DNA from: Sycon ciliatum
Lineage: Eukaryota > Porifera > Calcarea > Leucosolenida > Sycettidae
Assembly (NCBI RefSeq): GCF_964019385.1
Contig: NC_088645.1
Coordinates: forward strand, 22,139,711-22,203,710
Reading direction: 5' to 3'
Length of the DNA stretch: 64,000 bases
The notes beneath the pieces are model-generated. The model searched no databases. It was given only the letters and a program-made list of their open reading frames with translations, and was not told where the DNA came from. The position numbers and the translations under genes were made by a program. Position 1 is the first letter of the stretch. The number at the start of each line of letters is the position of its first letter. Of the stretch, positions 1 to 19,232 are shown in pieces.

Positions 1-1500
1 ACTTTTTTAAACGAAAAGCAAAACAGAAAATAATAATTTTTAAAGAAAGAGAAAAATGAAATTTGATACTAAAGTCCATGTCAAAACTATAGACGCGTAC
101 CTAGGCAAAAACCGTTATGCCAGCATCTATACCACATAAAATCTGTGATCACTTTGTGCATAAAATTTTCCAAATTGGGCATCTGTTATCCAATCGTTTA
201 GAAACTATGAGAGTAATTGTGGAGCGGACCTGAGCAATATTCCGAAAACTACTCTCAAAAAGCTCCAGCCAAATTTGAAATATTTCAAAAACCCTACGCG
301 TCTATAGTTTTGAAATAGACTGTAGTAGTCCACACACGATGATAACTCCATTCACGATAGTCCCTGTTAGATCTGCCTGCGCCTATGACCCGTGTTACCC
401 CACGACCAACTAGGGGACAACGCACAAAAACAAAAAAAACATCTAGTACTAATTATCCTGTGACGAAAGATGCAGGGCTTGACCAGCATGGCTGCTGCGG
501 ATGGTTCTGTGATACATGTGAAAGCACTATATTGAAGGAAGGCTTATGTCTACCAGAGGACGAGGGAGCAGCCACCCATGGCGAAAGAAAAGGCAGTCGG
601 ACTCGCCAACACAACAAGCACAAAGAGGCTGCATGAACTTACGACTGTTTGCGCTCGTGACGCTTCTGTCCCAGTGGAGGCGGATCGGGCAAGTGAGTGG
701 GAATGGGCGAGTTCTGTCAACAAACGCAGGGAATAACAATACACAAGAGTAGGGAGGAAGAGATCATTAGACTCAGGAATTGTGTATGCTGTCTGATAAT
801 CATCCAGTGTGTAATATTTTTGGCGTTTACAGCTTAACAGCCTTTCATTTTCCGTATCAGTGTATACGAGTATACTGCTCTGCACTTTGCATGGAGCACT
901 CTTGCAGCCCAGACTGGTCCTCATTGGATACAGTCGTCCGTCCTTAATCTAGAATACTATAGACCAGCACTCCCAATACAGTCAACTTTGCGTATAACGA
1001 CACTCGACCGGGCATCAGAAAAGTGTCGTTATTCGCGAAGTGTCGATATACCCGAAGTCTCATTATATGTATACAGGTAGAATGGACTTTGCTCTGGGCA
1101 TGGAAATTCTGTCGTTACTCGCGAATTGTCGTTAAATCCGCAGTGGTTATTAGCGAAGTTGACTGTATACCACCATAATTTTCGGCAACTGAAATGTCCT
1201 ATTCATACTGGCTGCACCAATAGATCAGATTTGATAATCCAGCACTCTCCTAAATTCAGCAGAATGTCCATAGCACAGATGGTGGCAGATTAGAGAGGGA
1301 CCACTGTATGAAGAGCATGATGCTCAACTCCAAAGTAGCGGCTGGCGGAATTCGGGTCAACAACTCGGTATACATGTACTAACATCAGGGAATGCCCCGA
1401 ATCTCAAACAAGAAATTCCTAAAACGTCTCCACACCCAATCCAGACACAGTTAAAGAGAAAACATCAGAAAAACCAAGACCCAGCTCGCTCTGAAAGGAC
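1..1500. repeat. Left-edge non-coding DNA with nested repeats
   Basis: No gene is supported in 1-940. Between about 940 and 1310 lies a copy of a repeat also seen at 63650-63830, interrupted by a TA-flanked MITE at 979-1165. If the kinase gene continues downstream, this is intron or 3' flank. Confidence 0.4.
979..1165. mobile_element. MITE, CAGTCAACTT family, copy 1
   Basis: The ends are CAGTCAACTT and GTTGACTG, flanked on both sides by TA, as in Tc1/mariner-type insertions. The interior has short repeated GTCGTTA motifs. A second copy in opposite orientation lies at 5445-5636. Confidence 0.8.
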
Positions 1501-1502
1501 TA

Positions 1503-2371
1503 TTAAAGGGGAAGTTAAGGCAAAAATTAAAATTTCACCAGTTGTAGTCTTCGAGGTGCTGAGTCGAATGGTCTTGGTCCGAGAAAGCTGAGACGCTCCC
1601 TTCCTACTTGAATCCCAATCGAACTCGCGCACTTCCACCGAAACTGGGTGACTGCGCCCTACTAGATGAGGATTTGTATGCAAAATGTCACTAAAAGCGC
1701 CATTTCGTTCTTATAAAAGCACGGATGACCGCAATTGGCCCATATGTTGTACTCTTTTGGACGCTAAGTCGACTGGTTTTGGTCCGAAAAGGCTGCGATG
1801 CAGCGTTCCTCCTTTATTCCCAATCGAACATGGTTGAACAAGCGGTCACGTGCTCCTGGGGGCCCAAATCACCTGGTCACCACGCCAGCAGGCGACAACT
1901 TTCACACCAAGGTTCAACTCGAGTTCAACTCGAGTGACAGGACTGCACCCAAAAAAGGTCAAACACGCTAGTAAGTTGTACCCTGCAGGCACGGTGACCA
2001 GGTGACTGGTGTTCGCAGGAGCACGTGACCGCTTGTTCAACCATGTTCGGTTGGGAATAAAGGAGGAACGATGCATCGCAGCCTTTTCGGACCAAAACCA
2101 ATCGACTCAGCGTCCAAAAGACTACAACATATGAGCCAATCGCGGTCATCCATGCTTTTATAAGAACGAAATGGCGCTTTTAGTGACATTTTGCATACAA
2201 ATCCCCATCTAGTAGGGCGCAGTCACCCAGTTTCGGTGGAAGTACGCGAGTTCGATTGGGATTCAAGTAGGAAGGGAGCGTCTCAGCTTTCTCGGACCAC
2301 GACCATTCGACTCAGCACCCCGAAGACTACAACTGGTGAAATTTTAATGTTTGCCTTAACTTCCCCTTTAA
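1503..2371. mobile_element. 869-bp foldback transposon, copy 1
   Basis: The whole element is a near-perfect inverted repeat with arms of about 430 bp meeting near 1925-1940 (CTCGAGTTCAACTCGAG). Ends are TTAAAGGGGAAG/CTTCCCCTTTAA with TA on both sides. It has no transposase, so it is non-autonomous. The ORFs seen in it are shadows of the arms. Confidence 0.85.
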
Positions 2372-2439
2372 TAGCCATGCAAGCCATCTAGCATACATGA
2401 ATAGCTGCACGGGCAGTGTATTGTTCATCCATCACTCAC

Positions 2440-9724
<7,285 letters not shown>

Positions 9725-10193
9725 GGAGCCTTCTTGCACCCAGGAGGACTAGAAACAGTGGGAACAGCCTTTGGGACGTCTCCAATTCTAGGTTTCTGAC
9801 AGTATGTGGTCTAAATTCAGCGGCAGGCCGTGTGCCTATTTGGCTCGACAAGAGCAATGTTGGTGCCAGTGCGAAATGTTCCACCACAAGAAAAGTATGT
9901 ACGCCAGCTCCTGGAGTAATGGCCCAATCTGCGGAGGTGCTTCTCTCTCCGCGGCAAGCAGCCAAGAAGGCCCGTCATTCATCAAAACATTGAACAATTT
10001 TTTATCGACAGACACCAAGCAAGTGGTACACTGCACTGACTGGCTGTACAAAAGTGTAGCCGAAGCAAGCATGGGTAAATCTACCCGCGTACTATCATGT
10101 ACGGTGTGTGGTCTGGTCAGTCACTACAAATGACAAGTCAGTGCAGTACACGCACACTGTACCTTGCATGCATGCATGCAGTGAGCTTGCAAC

Positions 10194-10231
10194 CAGGGAG
10201 TCGTAAAATACTTTACGACTCCCAGTCCCTG
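10194..10231. mobile_element. hAT-like micro-hairpin element 1 (38 bp)
   Basis: A palindrome CAGGGAGTCGTAAAATAC... ending TCCCTG is flanked by the exact 8-bp repeat CTTGCAAC (10186-10193, 10232-10239). CAGGG ends with an 8-bp target duplication are typical of hAT transposons. Confidence 0.85.
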
Positions 10232-10611
10232 CTTGCAACACGACCTCATGTGATGCATCGATGATGCAGATGCACCCACATGCACAGTCTAGTGTGTGGC
10301 ATGGTGGTCCCATGTGTGTTCTGCAGCATGGAGTGGAAATCTCGAAGTGTGAGCTTCATCAGTTTCATGCATGTTCCGGTACTAGACGTGTGTAGCTGTG
10401 TTGCGGGCAGTGTGCTATCAGAAAAACCACTCTGTGGCCAGGGTGGGTGCATCCAGCCAGGCCAGTCGGAGATATGAGACAGTGAGAGAGTCACCTGGTC
10501 ACCCAGCTGCCAACTCACTGCTCAGGCCAGTATCAGGTCAGGCCTCTCTGACCGGTCCAGCAGCAGGAAGTCGTCAACAATTTTTACATGATCATGTGAC
10601 ACAGTCGTGTA

Positions 10612-10904
10612 CTGTAAAGTGAGAAACTTTCGCTAGAGATTAAATTTCGCGACCATCACACATTCGCGAATATACATCGCCGCAAACCTCTCCATACATT
10701 GATTGTTGTAGACAGTACAAAATCCGACTGTAGTAGTAGTAGTAGAATTTATTATTTTGATAGGGAAGGCCCTACAGACGTTGCCGTCTTGTTACAGGGA
10801 ACCCTAAGACTGAAGAGATAGAATCGCAAACGTTTCTCGTCGTGAACCAGCCCGATTTATGAAAACGCTAAATTTGCACGCCGCGAAAGTTTGTCGCTTT
10901 ACAG
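10612..10904. mobile_element. MITE, CTGTAAAG type, with a nested repeat
   Basis: Ends are CTGTAAAGTGAG and CGCTTTACAG, each flanked by TA. Inside, 10727-10806 is a (GTA)n-headed segment (ATTTATTAT..AGGGAAGG..CCCTACAGAC) that recurs at 47216-47492 and 57858-57943. Confidence 0.75.
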
Positions 10905-12087
10905 TACATGCATGTCGTGTACAGCCTACAGGATTGGTATGTGTATCATTTTGGCATATCTGGTGGCAAGCGTCACATTCATGTACATGTGTATAGCAGC
11001 ATTCCTGCTGGTACATGCATGTTGTTGTTGTTGTTGTTGCTGTTACTTTATTTTACTTCACCAGAATTACAGGCAGTAGAATGCCTTCTCACTAGACCAG
11101 GTCTAGTTCTCATGTACATGTACATGTACCACGGTCATTAGAATAGGGTTGCCAATAAATGAGTTTGTGCATCAGTAGGGTCCGGCGGATTCTGCCGGCA
11201 GAAAAATTGGCAGAATCCGGTACTTTTTCTGGTAAGTTTCATGCATGTTTGGTATGTGGATAAAGAAATGGAGCAGAATTCGATGAATTGCCCGCCATAA
11301 AAATAAGGTTTGTATGGTTCTGCCAATTTCACTGCTTTTCGAGCAGAATCTACCACCTTTTCGAGCATAATCCGCCGGTCCCTATGCATCAGTGCATGCA
11401 TCTTCACATCCATGACTACACGTGACTCACTCGGGCCATACATTCGTTGGCATCTGCAGCATGGCCGGAGCATCCGGGCCTATGAAAGCAATTTTGTTAA
11501 TAACAGCTGATCCAATGTTACATTGTATGTCATGACATGTGTTCAGTCCTGAATCAAACCCTTGCCATTTACATGTACATGTACATGTATGCACAACATC
11601 AGCGGCTTGAGCAGCGCAGAAGGGGGATATAGCATTGTGTTATAGGGTGATCAATGGCTCCGTGGCAGGGGAATTTCCCTAGCATTATTCGATGTAAGAC
11701 CATCATTGTCATATGAGCAGTTTGAATATAGCCGGTGTTTACATGTTCTGTGGGAGACAATGCTGTCTTTAAGATTGATGTTTTAGGTACGAAAGACCGA
11801 TGAGTGCACGGTTGTCATGAAACTCTGATTTACAACCCGCGTTATAGCCTTTCTGTCCTGTGTCTACTGTTTGACTATGGTGTGTTTAGGTACATAGGAT
11901 CTGTGCCTTGCTTTGTCAAAGTGCACGGTGTATGAGGTAGGACGGCTTGCCCTGCAAAGCCGGCATCATGTTATGCATGGTGATTTGAAGGTACATCCAT
12001 GCGGCATTATTATACTCTTACACCATTGGGTATGACATTTTGTCCTACATCACTCGCGGGCTTGCTTGCCAGTGCTGCATTCCAGTA

Positions 12088-14229
12088 CTAGAGATGCCAG
12101 CCATGTCGGGATACGATCCAGGCGTCGTCGGCAACAGACCCGTCCTCGTTCCGAACGTACTGCACGCGCAGGTGCGTGCCGTTGGCAACGTGAACGCGAG
12201 CGTAGCCGTAGTCGATGCCACGGTGACGGCTCCACGGGTGGGCATCCCAGCGATCAAAGTCCTGACTCGCGCCGCCCGTTCCCACTAGTAGGTGCACGGT
12301 TGCTTCGGCCATGCCCGATATTAAGCTCTGTCGGCATGTCCCATTGTACACCGGGCACGTCCGCTCGTAGGCATGGTAGTGCCCTCCGAAGAACACGTCG
12401 ACGCCGTATCGGTACAGGACATCTTCGTACGCCGCTCGCTGGTGTAGCTGGACAATGTAGTTATCCTTGGCGGTGATTTCGTCGACGGAGCGGCTGCAGT
12501 ACATGGGTCGATGGCCCATGACGAACACCCACGGCGTGCGCGTGCGGTTGACGGCGTCCAAGTCGGCGACCAGGAACTTGTGCATGTCACTGCCGGGGTA
12601 GAAGTCGTGCTCCGTCGACAGCCACACGACGTGAATCAGACCGTGGTCGTGCGAGTACCAGAACGGCTGCAGGCTCTGCGCCGCCGTCGACGGCATGCTG
12701 AAGCGGCTCACGATCGGAGCAGCGCACTCGCCACCAGAGTCGTCGCCGTACACGCCCCAGGAGGGGTGGTACCCCTGGTCTGGGGCACCGCTGGGATCCC
12801 GCGTTCCCCCGGCCACATGATCGTAATCATGGTTACCAATACCCACGTAATACGGTATCCTGGTGGCCACGCTCTGGATCAAGTCACCAAACTGCTCCCA
12901 CTTGTAGCCGCGGCCTTCCGCATAGGATATATCACCAACATGCAGGACAAAGTGAAACTGCTGTGGGCTCTTGAAAAGGTCATCTTCAATGCGAGAAATG
13001 GTCGTGTACGATCTATTCGCCGATGGTGTTCCAGTGGGACCCCGTTGCTCGCCCAGATCGCCAAATACGAAGAAGCTGATCGCCTGGTTGCTTCCAACAT
13101 CAGGTGGAGTTGTGAACTGATACAACGGGGACCAAGTTATTGTTTCCTCTTCTGCTGCTGCCGACACGATGCCAGTCGTGCCAGCGCCGAATCGATATTC
13201 GTACTCGGTGTTGGCTGCAAGGTTGCGGAGCACAACCCGATGTATGTATCCTGGATGCCGGAAGAGCAGAGACCCGGTGATGTTGGCGGGATGATTGCAC
13301 ATATCCGAGGCTGTGTACGTGTGCGAGGTTCCCGAGGCAGTTATGATGTGCTCGCTCTCCTCCGACGTCACTCGCCGGTACTCCACAAGCGATGGCTTGA
13401 CCGCCTGCGCCACCCACATGATGCTCATTTCACCGGGGATGCCCGTTTCGGAAACGCGTCCTTGTGTCGGCTGGTTGCTGCCCTGCCGAAACGAGACCGC
13501 GATGCTGGCAAGCGTTGCCACGTAGGAGCCATTCGTGCACTGGTGCAAGTAGCGGAACGCGTACTCGCACCGCATGTTAACCAGCGGGCCAAACTGTACC
13601 GTTCCAATGCTGGCGTTCACCTCGCGGTAACGTTAGTCCAGGTAGTCAGCATCGCGTGCATCGTGCGGACAATACACCGCTATGACATCGCCAACCGGCG
13701 GAAACAAGTTACTATCGGTCACGTCATGTTTCTTATGTAAGTTACGATGCTGCAATGGTCCACAGGGATCCGCGCTCGTAGCTGGGTTGGAAACATTTGG
13801 ACGTTTCCACCCGCTGACTGTAACAGAGTCACCCACGTCGATCTTCTGCTTGTCCACGATCAACGAACCGTGCGTCCCGAGGCCGCTGGTTATCTCCCCG
13901 CCATCAAGAACTGGTTGTGATGGTCGCTGGATGAAAGACAACGGCGGCGAGCTTGCTGCGCTGTGAGTGGCACCTGCCCCACCACGCCATTCTGCTGTTC
14001 CGGCTTCCTTCCTCCTGTTGCCTATCGGTGTCGCCGCCGATCTGGAGCGCAGGGTGTCGATCAGGGCCTTTGCGGCCTTGGCGATTTGCAGCTGTCCACC
14101 CAAATCTTCCACAATAACATGACCTCTGCTGCTCGGGCCGGTCACCGGAGCAACTGTCCGTGCGCTGGAATAGCTGGCCAAGTGCACCAGTGCTGCAAGA
14201 AGAAAAGGACCGAGGGACCATGCGGACAT
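12088..14229 (-). CDS. Purple acid phosphatase (metallophosphoesterase), left paralogue, with one in-frame stop
   Basis: This is a single-exon frame of 713 codon positions, from ATG at 14229 to TAG at 12088-12090, interrupted only by TAA at 13633-13635 (codon 199). A signal-peptide-like start (MSAWSLGPFLLAALVHLAS) suggests secretion or a lysosome-like compartment. After the stop the same frame continues with a beta-sandwich region and then every metal-ligand motif of purple acid phosphatases in order: GDLG, GDISY, GNHD, VMGHRP and GHYHAYER. Family knowledge: a dinuclear Fe-Fe or Fe-Zn/Mn centre hydrolyses phosphate esters at acid pH. The length and motif spacing resemble the long plant-type PAPs rather than the shorter animal ACP7. 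It is closely similar to the paralogue at 15400-17334, which has no stop at the matching place. The stop may be an assembly error, a null allele or a young pseudogene; the long intact frame on both sides argues against an old one. Confidence 0.85.
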
Positions 14230-15399
14230 CTCTCCAGCTCGTTTTTTTTGTATCTGCCAAAATGATAGCGCTAGCGAGACTCGAGTATGTGCGGAGTATC
14301 GCGGTTTTTCTCGATCAATTGACCAAAACTTGCAAAAGTAATCCTGGGTCGCTGTCTTTTGCTATTGCTTATTCATTGTTGAGTGCTGCGTGGTATGTAA
14401 TGGTGCTGCTGTCACCATGATGACCTGGCTCATGATCACAAACTCGTTGCGGACAGTCGTGCTATGGCATTACACTGCCATTGCCATTGGTAGCAGGGCA
14501 ACTAATGACAGTAGTAATGTAACGTTGTGAACATTCGCTTTGCCCATATTATTTTTTAGCAGTTTGGCGTGGATGAAAAATCCGACTATCGGAACCAGGG
14601 CCTAGGGAGTGGTCGTCAAGTAACCGTGTGGTTAGTTCCATCCCAGGCCGAGTCAACCTGAGGACGAATGTCTGTTCTGGTCTGAGCAGTTCAGACTGCT
14701 GGCAGTGCGCCTTGCTCAGTTGCTGTGTTGTGTTTTGGAGCGAAGGCCACACACAACAACAGCAGACAGTCAGTGCAGTGCAGGCCTTCAACGCCAACGG
14801 TTGTGTCATGTGTGTGCCTTGGCCACTGACTTCGCGATCATCCGATCAGTGCGATCACGTGCCTTTAATTATTTTCGCAACCTGTATCTGGGTCACATGA
14901 CAAAATCGAATCACACACGAAAATAATGTATCATGGAATCACGAGACATGAGAGTGAGCTCGTTTCAAGTGAACAGAAACTTGAGAAAGGCGTCGCTTCA
15001 ACAAGCGACCTGCTTGGCTATGCTGTCTAGACGCTAGCATGTTCCAGTTGTCTTTTTGCAATTTTGGAACTGTCTTATTTGGGGGATTGCAGTAGGTGTG
15101 TCGTTCAATCAGTATAACATCGCCTGCATGGGCTAAAGCCCCTTTCAGTCTCAGCGTGGCCGATTGCCTCGCATCACCCGACACGGTTGAATAACTCTCT
15201 GCTACACATTTTGTTGAGCGAGAATCTTCACTTGTTGGGCAATTATTGCTAATTTTTAGAATCAAGCTGCGTGAACAAGTTAAATTTTCTAAACGCCTCA
15301 CAATCCGGCTGTACTGTCGAAAGCCTAGCGGGACTCGAAACGGATTATTGGCGCAACAAACAGACATACACGAGGACTTTGCTGGCAGGAAACAGCAGA
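14230..15399. promoter_or_regulatory. Putative shared promoter interval between head-to-head phosphatase genes
   Basis: The two purple acid phosphatase genes start about 1.17 kb apart and point away from each other, so both promoters must lie here if their transcripts begin near their ATGs. I see no convincing TATA box and no other gene. The assignment rests on arrangement alone. Confidence 0.4.
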
Positions 15400-17334
15400 A
15401 TGACGAGGGGATCATTCATGGGAGGAACTCTGCCACCGTTGAAGGCAGTAGGCAGCCTGGTGACGGTTTTGTGCATCGGGCTTCAGCTGCAATACCACAT
15501 GACCCAGGCTACTGCACCGCATGGTACGCACTGGAAAGCGGGCGCTGGCGTGTGGCACCCGCACGAGGAGGCCATGCCCACTCTGCTGCGGCCCGGCGCT
15601 AGGCAACTGCGCGCCGGGCAAGCGGAGATCATGACGGTGGAGCCGAGCGTTCTGGAGGTGCGTGATTACATCACTGTTAACTGGCCGAAGAAAAAGATGG
15701 AGTCGCTGCTGCCGACGTCGCCACACATCGAGGGAAGTCCCCACGGTGACATCATCGCTGCGTATTGTCCCGAAACAGCCGCCGACGGGGATTACGTCGA
15801 CTACCTGAGCGTTCCGAAAGAGGAGACGTCGGTGAAGTTTGGCCCGGTGGTGAACATGCGGTGTCGGTACCAGTTTCGCTACCTGCGCGCCCTGCTGAAC
15901 AAGTCGTACGAGGCGTACGCTCAGAGTCCGCCGGTGGGCTTTGCGGCCGGGAGCAGCCAGCCGACGCAGGGACGCCTGTCGGAGACCGGCGTCGTCGGCG
16001 AGATGAACGTCATGTGGGTGTCGGACCTCAACAACATGTCCGTCGTGCAGTACGTACTCAACTCCAGCCGCCACGGTGATGTCATGAAAGCCAACAATTA
16101 TGTCATGAATGCCACAGGCAAGGCACACACGTACGCGGCCAGCGATCTGTGCAACGCGCCGGCAAACGAGGTGGCGGCGCTGAAGTTCCGCGACCCAGGC
16201 TTCATACACCGTGTGCGCCTCATGGGTCTGTCGTCGGCCACACGCTACTCGTATCGCTACGGCAGCGACGGCCACTGGTCCGACTGGTTCTCGTTCACGA
16301 CTCAGCCGGCACCGGGCAGCGCCGAGCCCGTCAACTTCTTCGTGTTTGGCGACCTGGGCGAGTGGCGCGATGCGGCTGGCCCTCCACCAGGAGATCGCGC
16401 CTACACCACCATGTCTCGCATTGAAGAGGACTTAAAGAGCATGCCAGCGGCGGGACGCAACTTCAATCTGCTGCTGCATGTCGGCGACATCTCGTATGCG
16501 CGGGGTGCGGCGTACCAGTGGGAGCAGTTTGGCGATCTGGTACAGCGCGTTGCCACGCAGATCCCCTACTATGTCGGCATTGGCAACCACGAGTACGATC
16601 ACGAGGCCGGCGGCGAAAATGATCCGAGCCATGCGGACGGCAATGGTTATCATCCGTCGTGGGGCAACTACGGCACGGACTCCGCAGGGGAGTGCGCTGT
16701 TCCCGTCGTGAACCGCTTCAGCATGCCGTCGACGGCGGCGCAGAGCCTGCAGCCGTTCTGGTACTCGCACGACTACGGTCTGATTCACGTTGTCTGGCTG
16801 TCGACCGAGCACGACTTCTACCCCAGCAGTGACATGTACAAGTTCCTGGTCGCCGACTTGGCTACGGTCAACCGCACGCGCACACCGTGGGTGTTCGTCA
16901 TGGGCCATCGACCCATGTACTGCAGTCGCGTGGCGTCCGCCAACTACATCATCCAGGTTCACCAGCGCGAGGCCTACGAGGACGCGCTGTACCGTTTCGG
17001 CGTCGACGTCTTCTGGTCGGGTCACTACCACTCGTACGAGCGCACCTGCGCCGTGTATAAGGAGAAGTGCGCCAAGACGGCGAGCGGCGGGCCGGCGGCC
17101 ACCGTTCACATCATGGTGGGCATGGCCGGTGCCAGCCACGACCAGCCCGACTGGCAGCCGTCCACCTGGGCCGAGAGCCACTACGTCGACTACGGCTACA
17201 ACCGCGTGACCGTCGCGAACGCCACCCACCTGCTCAGCGAGTACGTGGAGAACGAGAGCGGCAAGGTCAAGGACAGCGTCTGGATCGTCTCCGACCACCG
17301 CTGGCACGCCGAAGCCGCCAAGCAATGGGCGTAA
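15400..17334 (+). CDS. Purple acid phosphatase (metallophosphoesterase), right paralogue, intact
   Basis: This is a single-exon gene ending at TAA 17332-17334. The frame is open further upstream, but the first ATGs are at 15400 (MTRGSFMGG) and 15418 (MGGTLPPLKAVG); either gives a hydrophobic signal-like segment, about 638-644 residues in all. The metal-binding set is complete and in order: FGDLGEW, GDISYARG, GIGNHEYDH, VFVMGHRPMYC and GHYHSYERTC. An N-terminal beta-sandwich region precedes the catalytic domain, as in long plant-type PAPs. Several N-x-S/T sites fit a secreted or lysosomal glycoprotein. It is the inverted neighbour and close paralogue of the gene at 12088-14229. Coding GC is clearly higher than in the flanking DNA. 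The exact start and localisation are inferred; the enzyme family is secure. Confidence 0.92.
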   Translation: MTRGSFMGGTLPPLKAVGSLVTVLCIGLQLQYHMTQATAPHGTHWKAGAGVWHPHEEAMPTLLRPGARQLRAGQAEIMTVEPSVLEVRDYITVNWPKKKMESLLPTSPHIEGSPHGDIIAAYCPETAADGDYVDYLSVPKEETSVKFGPVVNMRCRYQFRYLRALLNKSYEAYAQSPPVGFAAGSSQPTQGRLSETGVVGEMNVMWVSDLNNMSVVQYVLNSSRHGDVMKANNYVMNATGKAHTYAASDLCNAPANEVAALKFRDPGFIHRVRLMGLSSATRYSYRYGSDGHWSDWFSFTTQPAPGSAEPVNFFVFGDLGEWRDAAGPPPGDRAYTTMSRIEEDLKSMPAAGRNFNLLLHVGDISYARGAAYQWEQFGDLVQRVATQIPYYVGIGNHEYDHEAGGENDPSHADGNGYHPSWGNYGTDSAGECAVPVVNRFSMPSTAAQSLQPFWYSHDYGLIHVVWLSTEHDFYPSSDMYKFLVADLATVNRTRTPWVFVMGHRPMYCSRVASANYIIQVHQREAYEDALYRFGVDVFWSGHYHSYERTCAVYKEKCAKTASGGPAATVHIMVGMAGASHDQPDWQPSTWAESHYVDYGYNRVTVANATHLLSEYVENESGKVKDSVWIVSDHRWHAEAAKQWA

Positions 17335-18169
17335 ACGTAAACGGTGTTGTTGTATTCTTTTATTGTGCTTCGCTGTGGGCACAGGTAATGCTGCATTCTC
17401 ATCGGAGGGTGAAACCTCCGCCGATTCCTGCCAAGAACGAAAAGAAAAAAGGTAAACTCGAAAGAACTGGGCCATCGATAGTCTCAAGAACAATTTCCAG
17501 TTTGTCAAGCTATAAACAGCGTCGTAATCATTATGAGCTTTTGATATTTAACACCCTCCCCTTTTTTCTGCTTCTGCTTCTTATTATGATTATAATGTTA
17601 TTCTTGTTTACTGGTACATGTATCTTGTCTAGGAGCATTTTGTACTTAGGTTTTAGTTGCCGATAGCCTTTCAAACGCTGTCTAGGGAAGCCCGTCTGCT
17701 TTTTTGTGTCGCCTTTAGCTCTGTCCACCTTTCTGTTGCGGTGTATGTATTGCACACTCTGTCTTGCTGCGACGCACTCTGGGTTGGCGAGACTCTCACA
17801 GCTTCCCTGCTGTTGTCATTCCACTGAATCCGTGGAAATTAATATTCAAATTATCTATTTGTATTACTCTGAATCACATTATTTGGAGAAGGAACGATGC
17901 ACGCTTATCTCCTTGTATCGACAGGCTCTTCGGACCAAAATGAAGATGGCATCAAGAAATCATTTTATTCCTTGATTATTAAATTTTCACGCTGAAGAAG
18001 TACAGTATTTTGTTGGCCGGTGAAGCTAGTAGAAATAACAGTTCTTTGTTCGTCGTGATGAATTGAGCTGTGTACTCCTCAAGTTGCAATGGCAATACTG
18101 TAATGCTCGGTGCGCCAAATAACTGCCTGTACTCGTTAGCTATGATCATATCAACACAATAATCATGTA

Positions 18170-18386
18170 CTGTAAAACGGGTAACTATTGCGACGTAAAC
18201 ATGTTTGCGAATTTTGCGAGAGGCCCCGAATCGCAAACTTTGAACAACGCAAACTCGCGCCATGTAAAGTTCAGTGCAAGGACTGGCTCGACTGTGTAGA
18301 ACGACTCGCAAACATTAAACAGCGCAAACCAGTCTCAATTTGTAAAACGCAAACATTTATTGTCGCAAATGTTACCCGTTTTGCAG
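18170..18386. mobile_element. MITE, CTGTAAAACGGGTAAC type
   Basis: Ends are CTGTAAAACGGGTAAC and GTTACCCGTTTTGCAG, flanked by TA. It has no ORF of note. Confidence 0.75.
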
Positions 18387-18499
18387 TACTTGTGCTCATA
18401 CCTCAGTTTGCCGGCACAGACGTTATTACGCCCGGGCACTTCGGCCTACCGGACACCCTTGGGGCGAGGTTTAGTGGAAATAGTTATTTTGTATGGAAA

Positions 18500-18870
18500 T
18501 AGTGACGTAACATGTCCTTCTTCTCTTTGGAAAAAAATGAAAAAACCAAAAAGTAGGGATTCACTGGCCAGAAAAAGCCACTTCATAGCTGTGTAGTGTA
18601 GACCAGGCTGAATAGTGGCTTCAGCCTTGCAAGCTGTTGAATGGTGCAATCCCACCACAAGTTGCTATGGCTTCTGCTGTAGCACCGCTATCATAACCTC
18701 TGGCGATGGGCGTCAAATGGTGTGTGTGTGTGTGTGCGTGTGTGTATGTGTGTGCGTGCATGTGTGTGTGTGTGTGTGTGAAAGTTGCTATGTCTAACAT
18801 AGCTGTTCACTATCATCGCTCCCGCGATGGGTATGTCTGAGGTCTGAGGTGTGTGTGTGTGATTGTAATG
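18500..18870 (+). mobile_element. 5'-truncated SINE with TG tail
   Basis: The body and tail match 49433-49600 (ACTGGCCAGAAAAAGCCAC, GCAAGCTGTTGAATGGTGC, GGCGATGGGCGTCAAATGG), followed by (TG)n. A second tail unit (AGTTGCTATGTC ... GTCTGAGGTCTGAGG) and more TG come next. Confidence 0.75.
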
Positions 18871-19160
18871 GAGTGCAGGTGCATGGATTCAGCTCCATTC
18901 AACCCTTGTTTGTTAGAAACAGTAAATAAATTAAAATAAAAAAATTAAATAATGGCCAGAACCTGACCCAATAGTGCACTACTAGTGGCAGGGCCCCACC
19001 TGATAGCGTGCATGGTACCCGTTTCACCACTATGCAAAGTCCATGCTTTGGCCGCACCACACCCACATGCACACCTCAGACCTCAGACCTGCCCATCGCG
19101 GAAGCGATGATAGCGAACAGCCATGTTAGACATAGCAGCTTGTACACCCCCCCCCCCCAC

Positions 19161-19232
<72 letters not shown>

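Larger units (their letters stand above)
9725..12087. other. Intergenic: AAK1-like 5' flank and 3' flank of the left phosphatase gene
   Basis: No convincing gene. It holds a hAT-like micro-hairpin (10194-10231), a CTGTAAAG-ended MITE (10612-10904), a short (GTT)n run near 11023-11040, an imperfect inverted repeat with GTCCGGCGGATT/AATCCGCCGGTCC ends (about 11178-11385), and alternating GTACATGTAC runs. A minus-strand ORF starting at 9965 overlaps the kinase start codon in another frame; it could be an upstream ORF but has no recognisable content. Confidence 0.5.

Noticed and set aside
50..924. Small ORFs at the left edge as C-terminal kinase exons
   Set aside because: No similarity to known NAK-family tails and no fitting splice phase.
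11138..11473. 111-codon minus-strand frame as a first kinase exon
   Set aside because: The kinase start with an in-frame upstream stop is found at 9724; this frame lies in an imperfect inverted repeat.
12511..13740. 409-codon plus-strand frame; also 358- and 287-codon minus frames at 15412-17508
   Set aside because: They are antisense shadows of the GC-rich phosphatase genes, without domain features.
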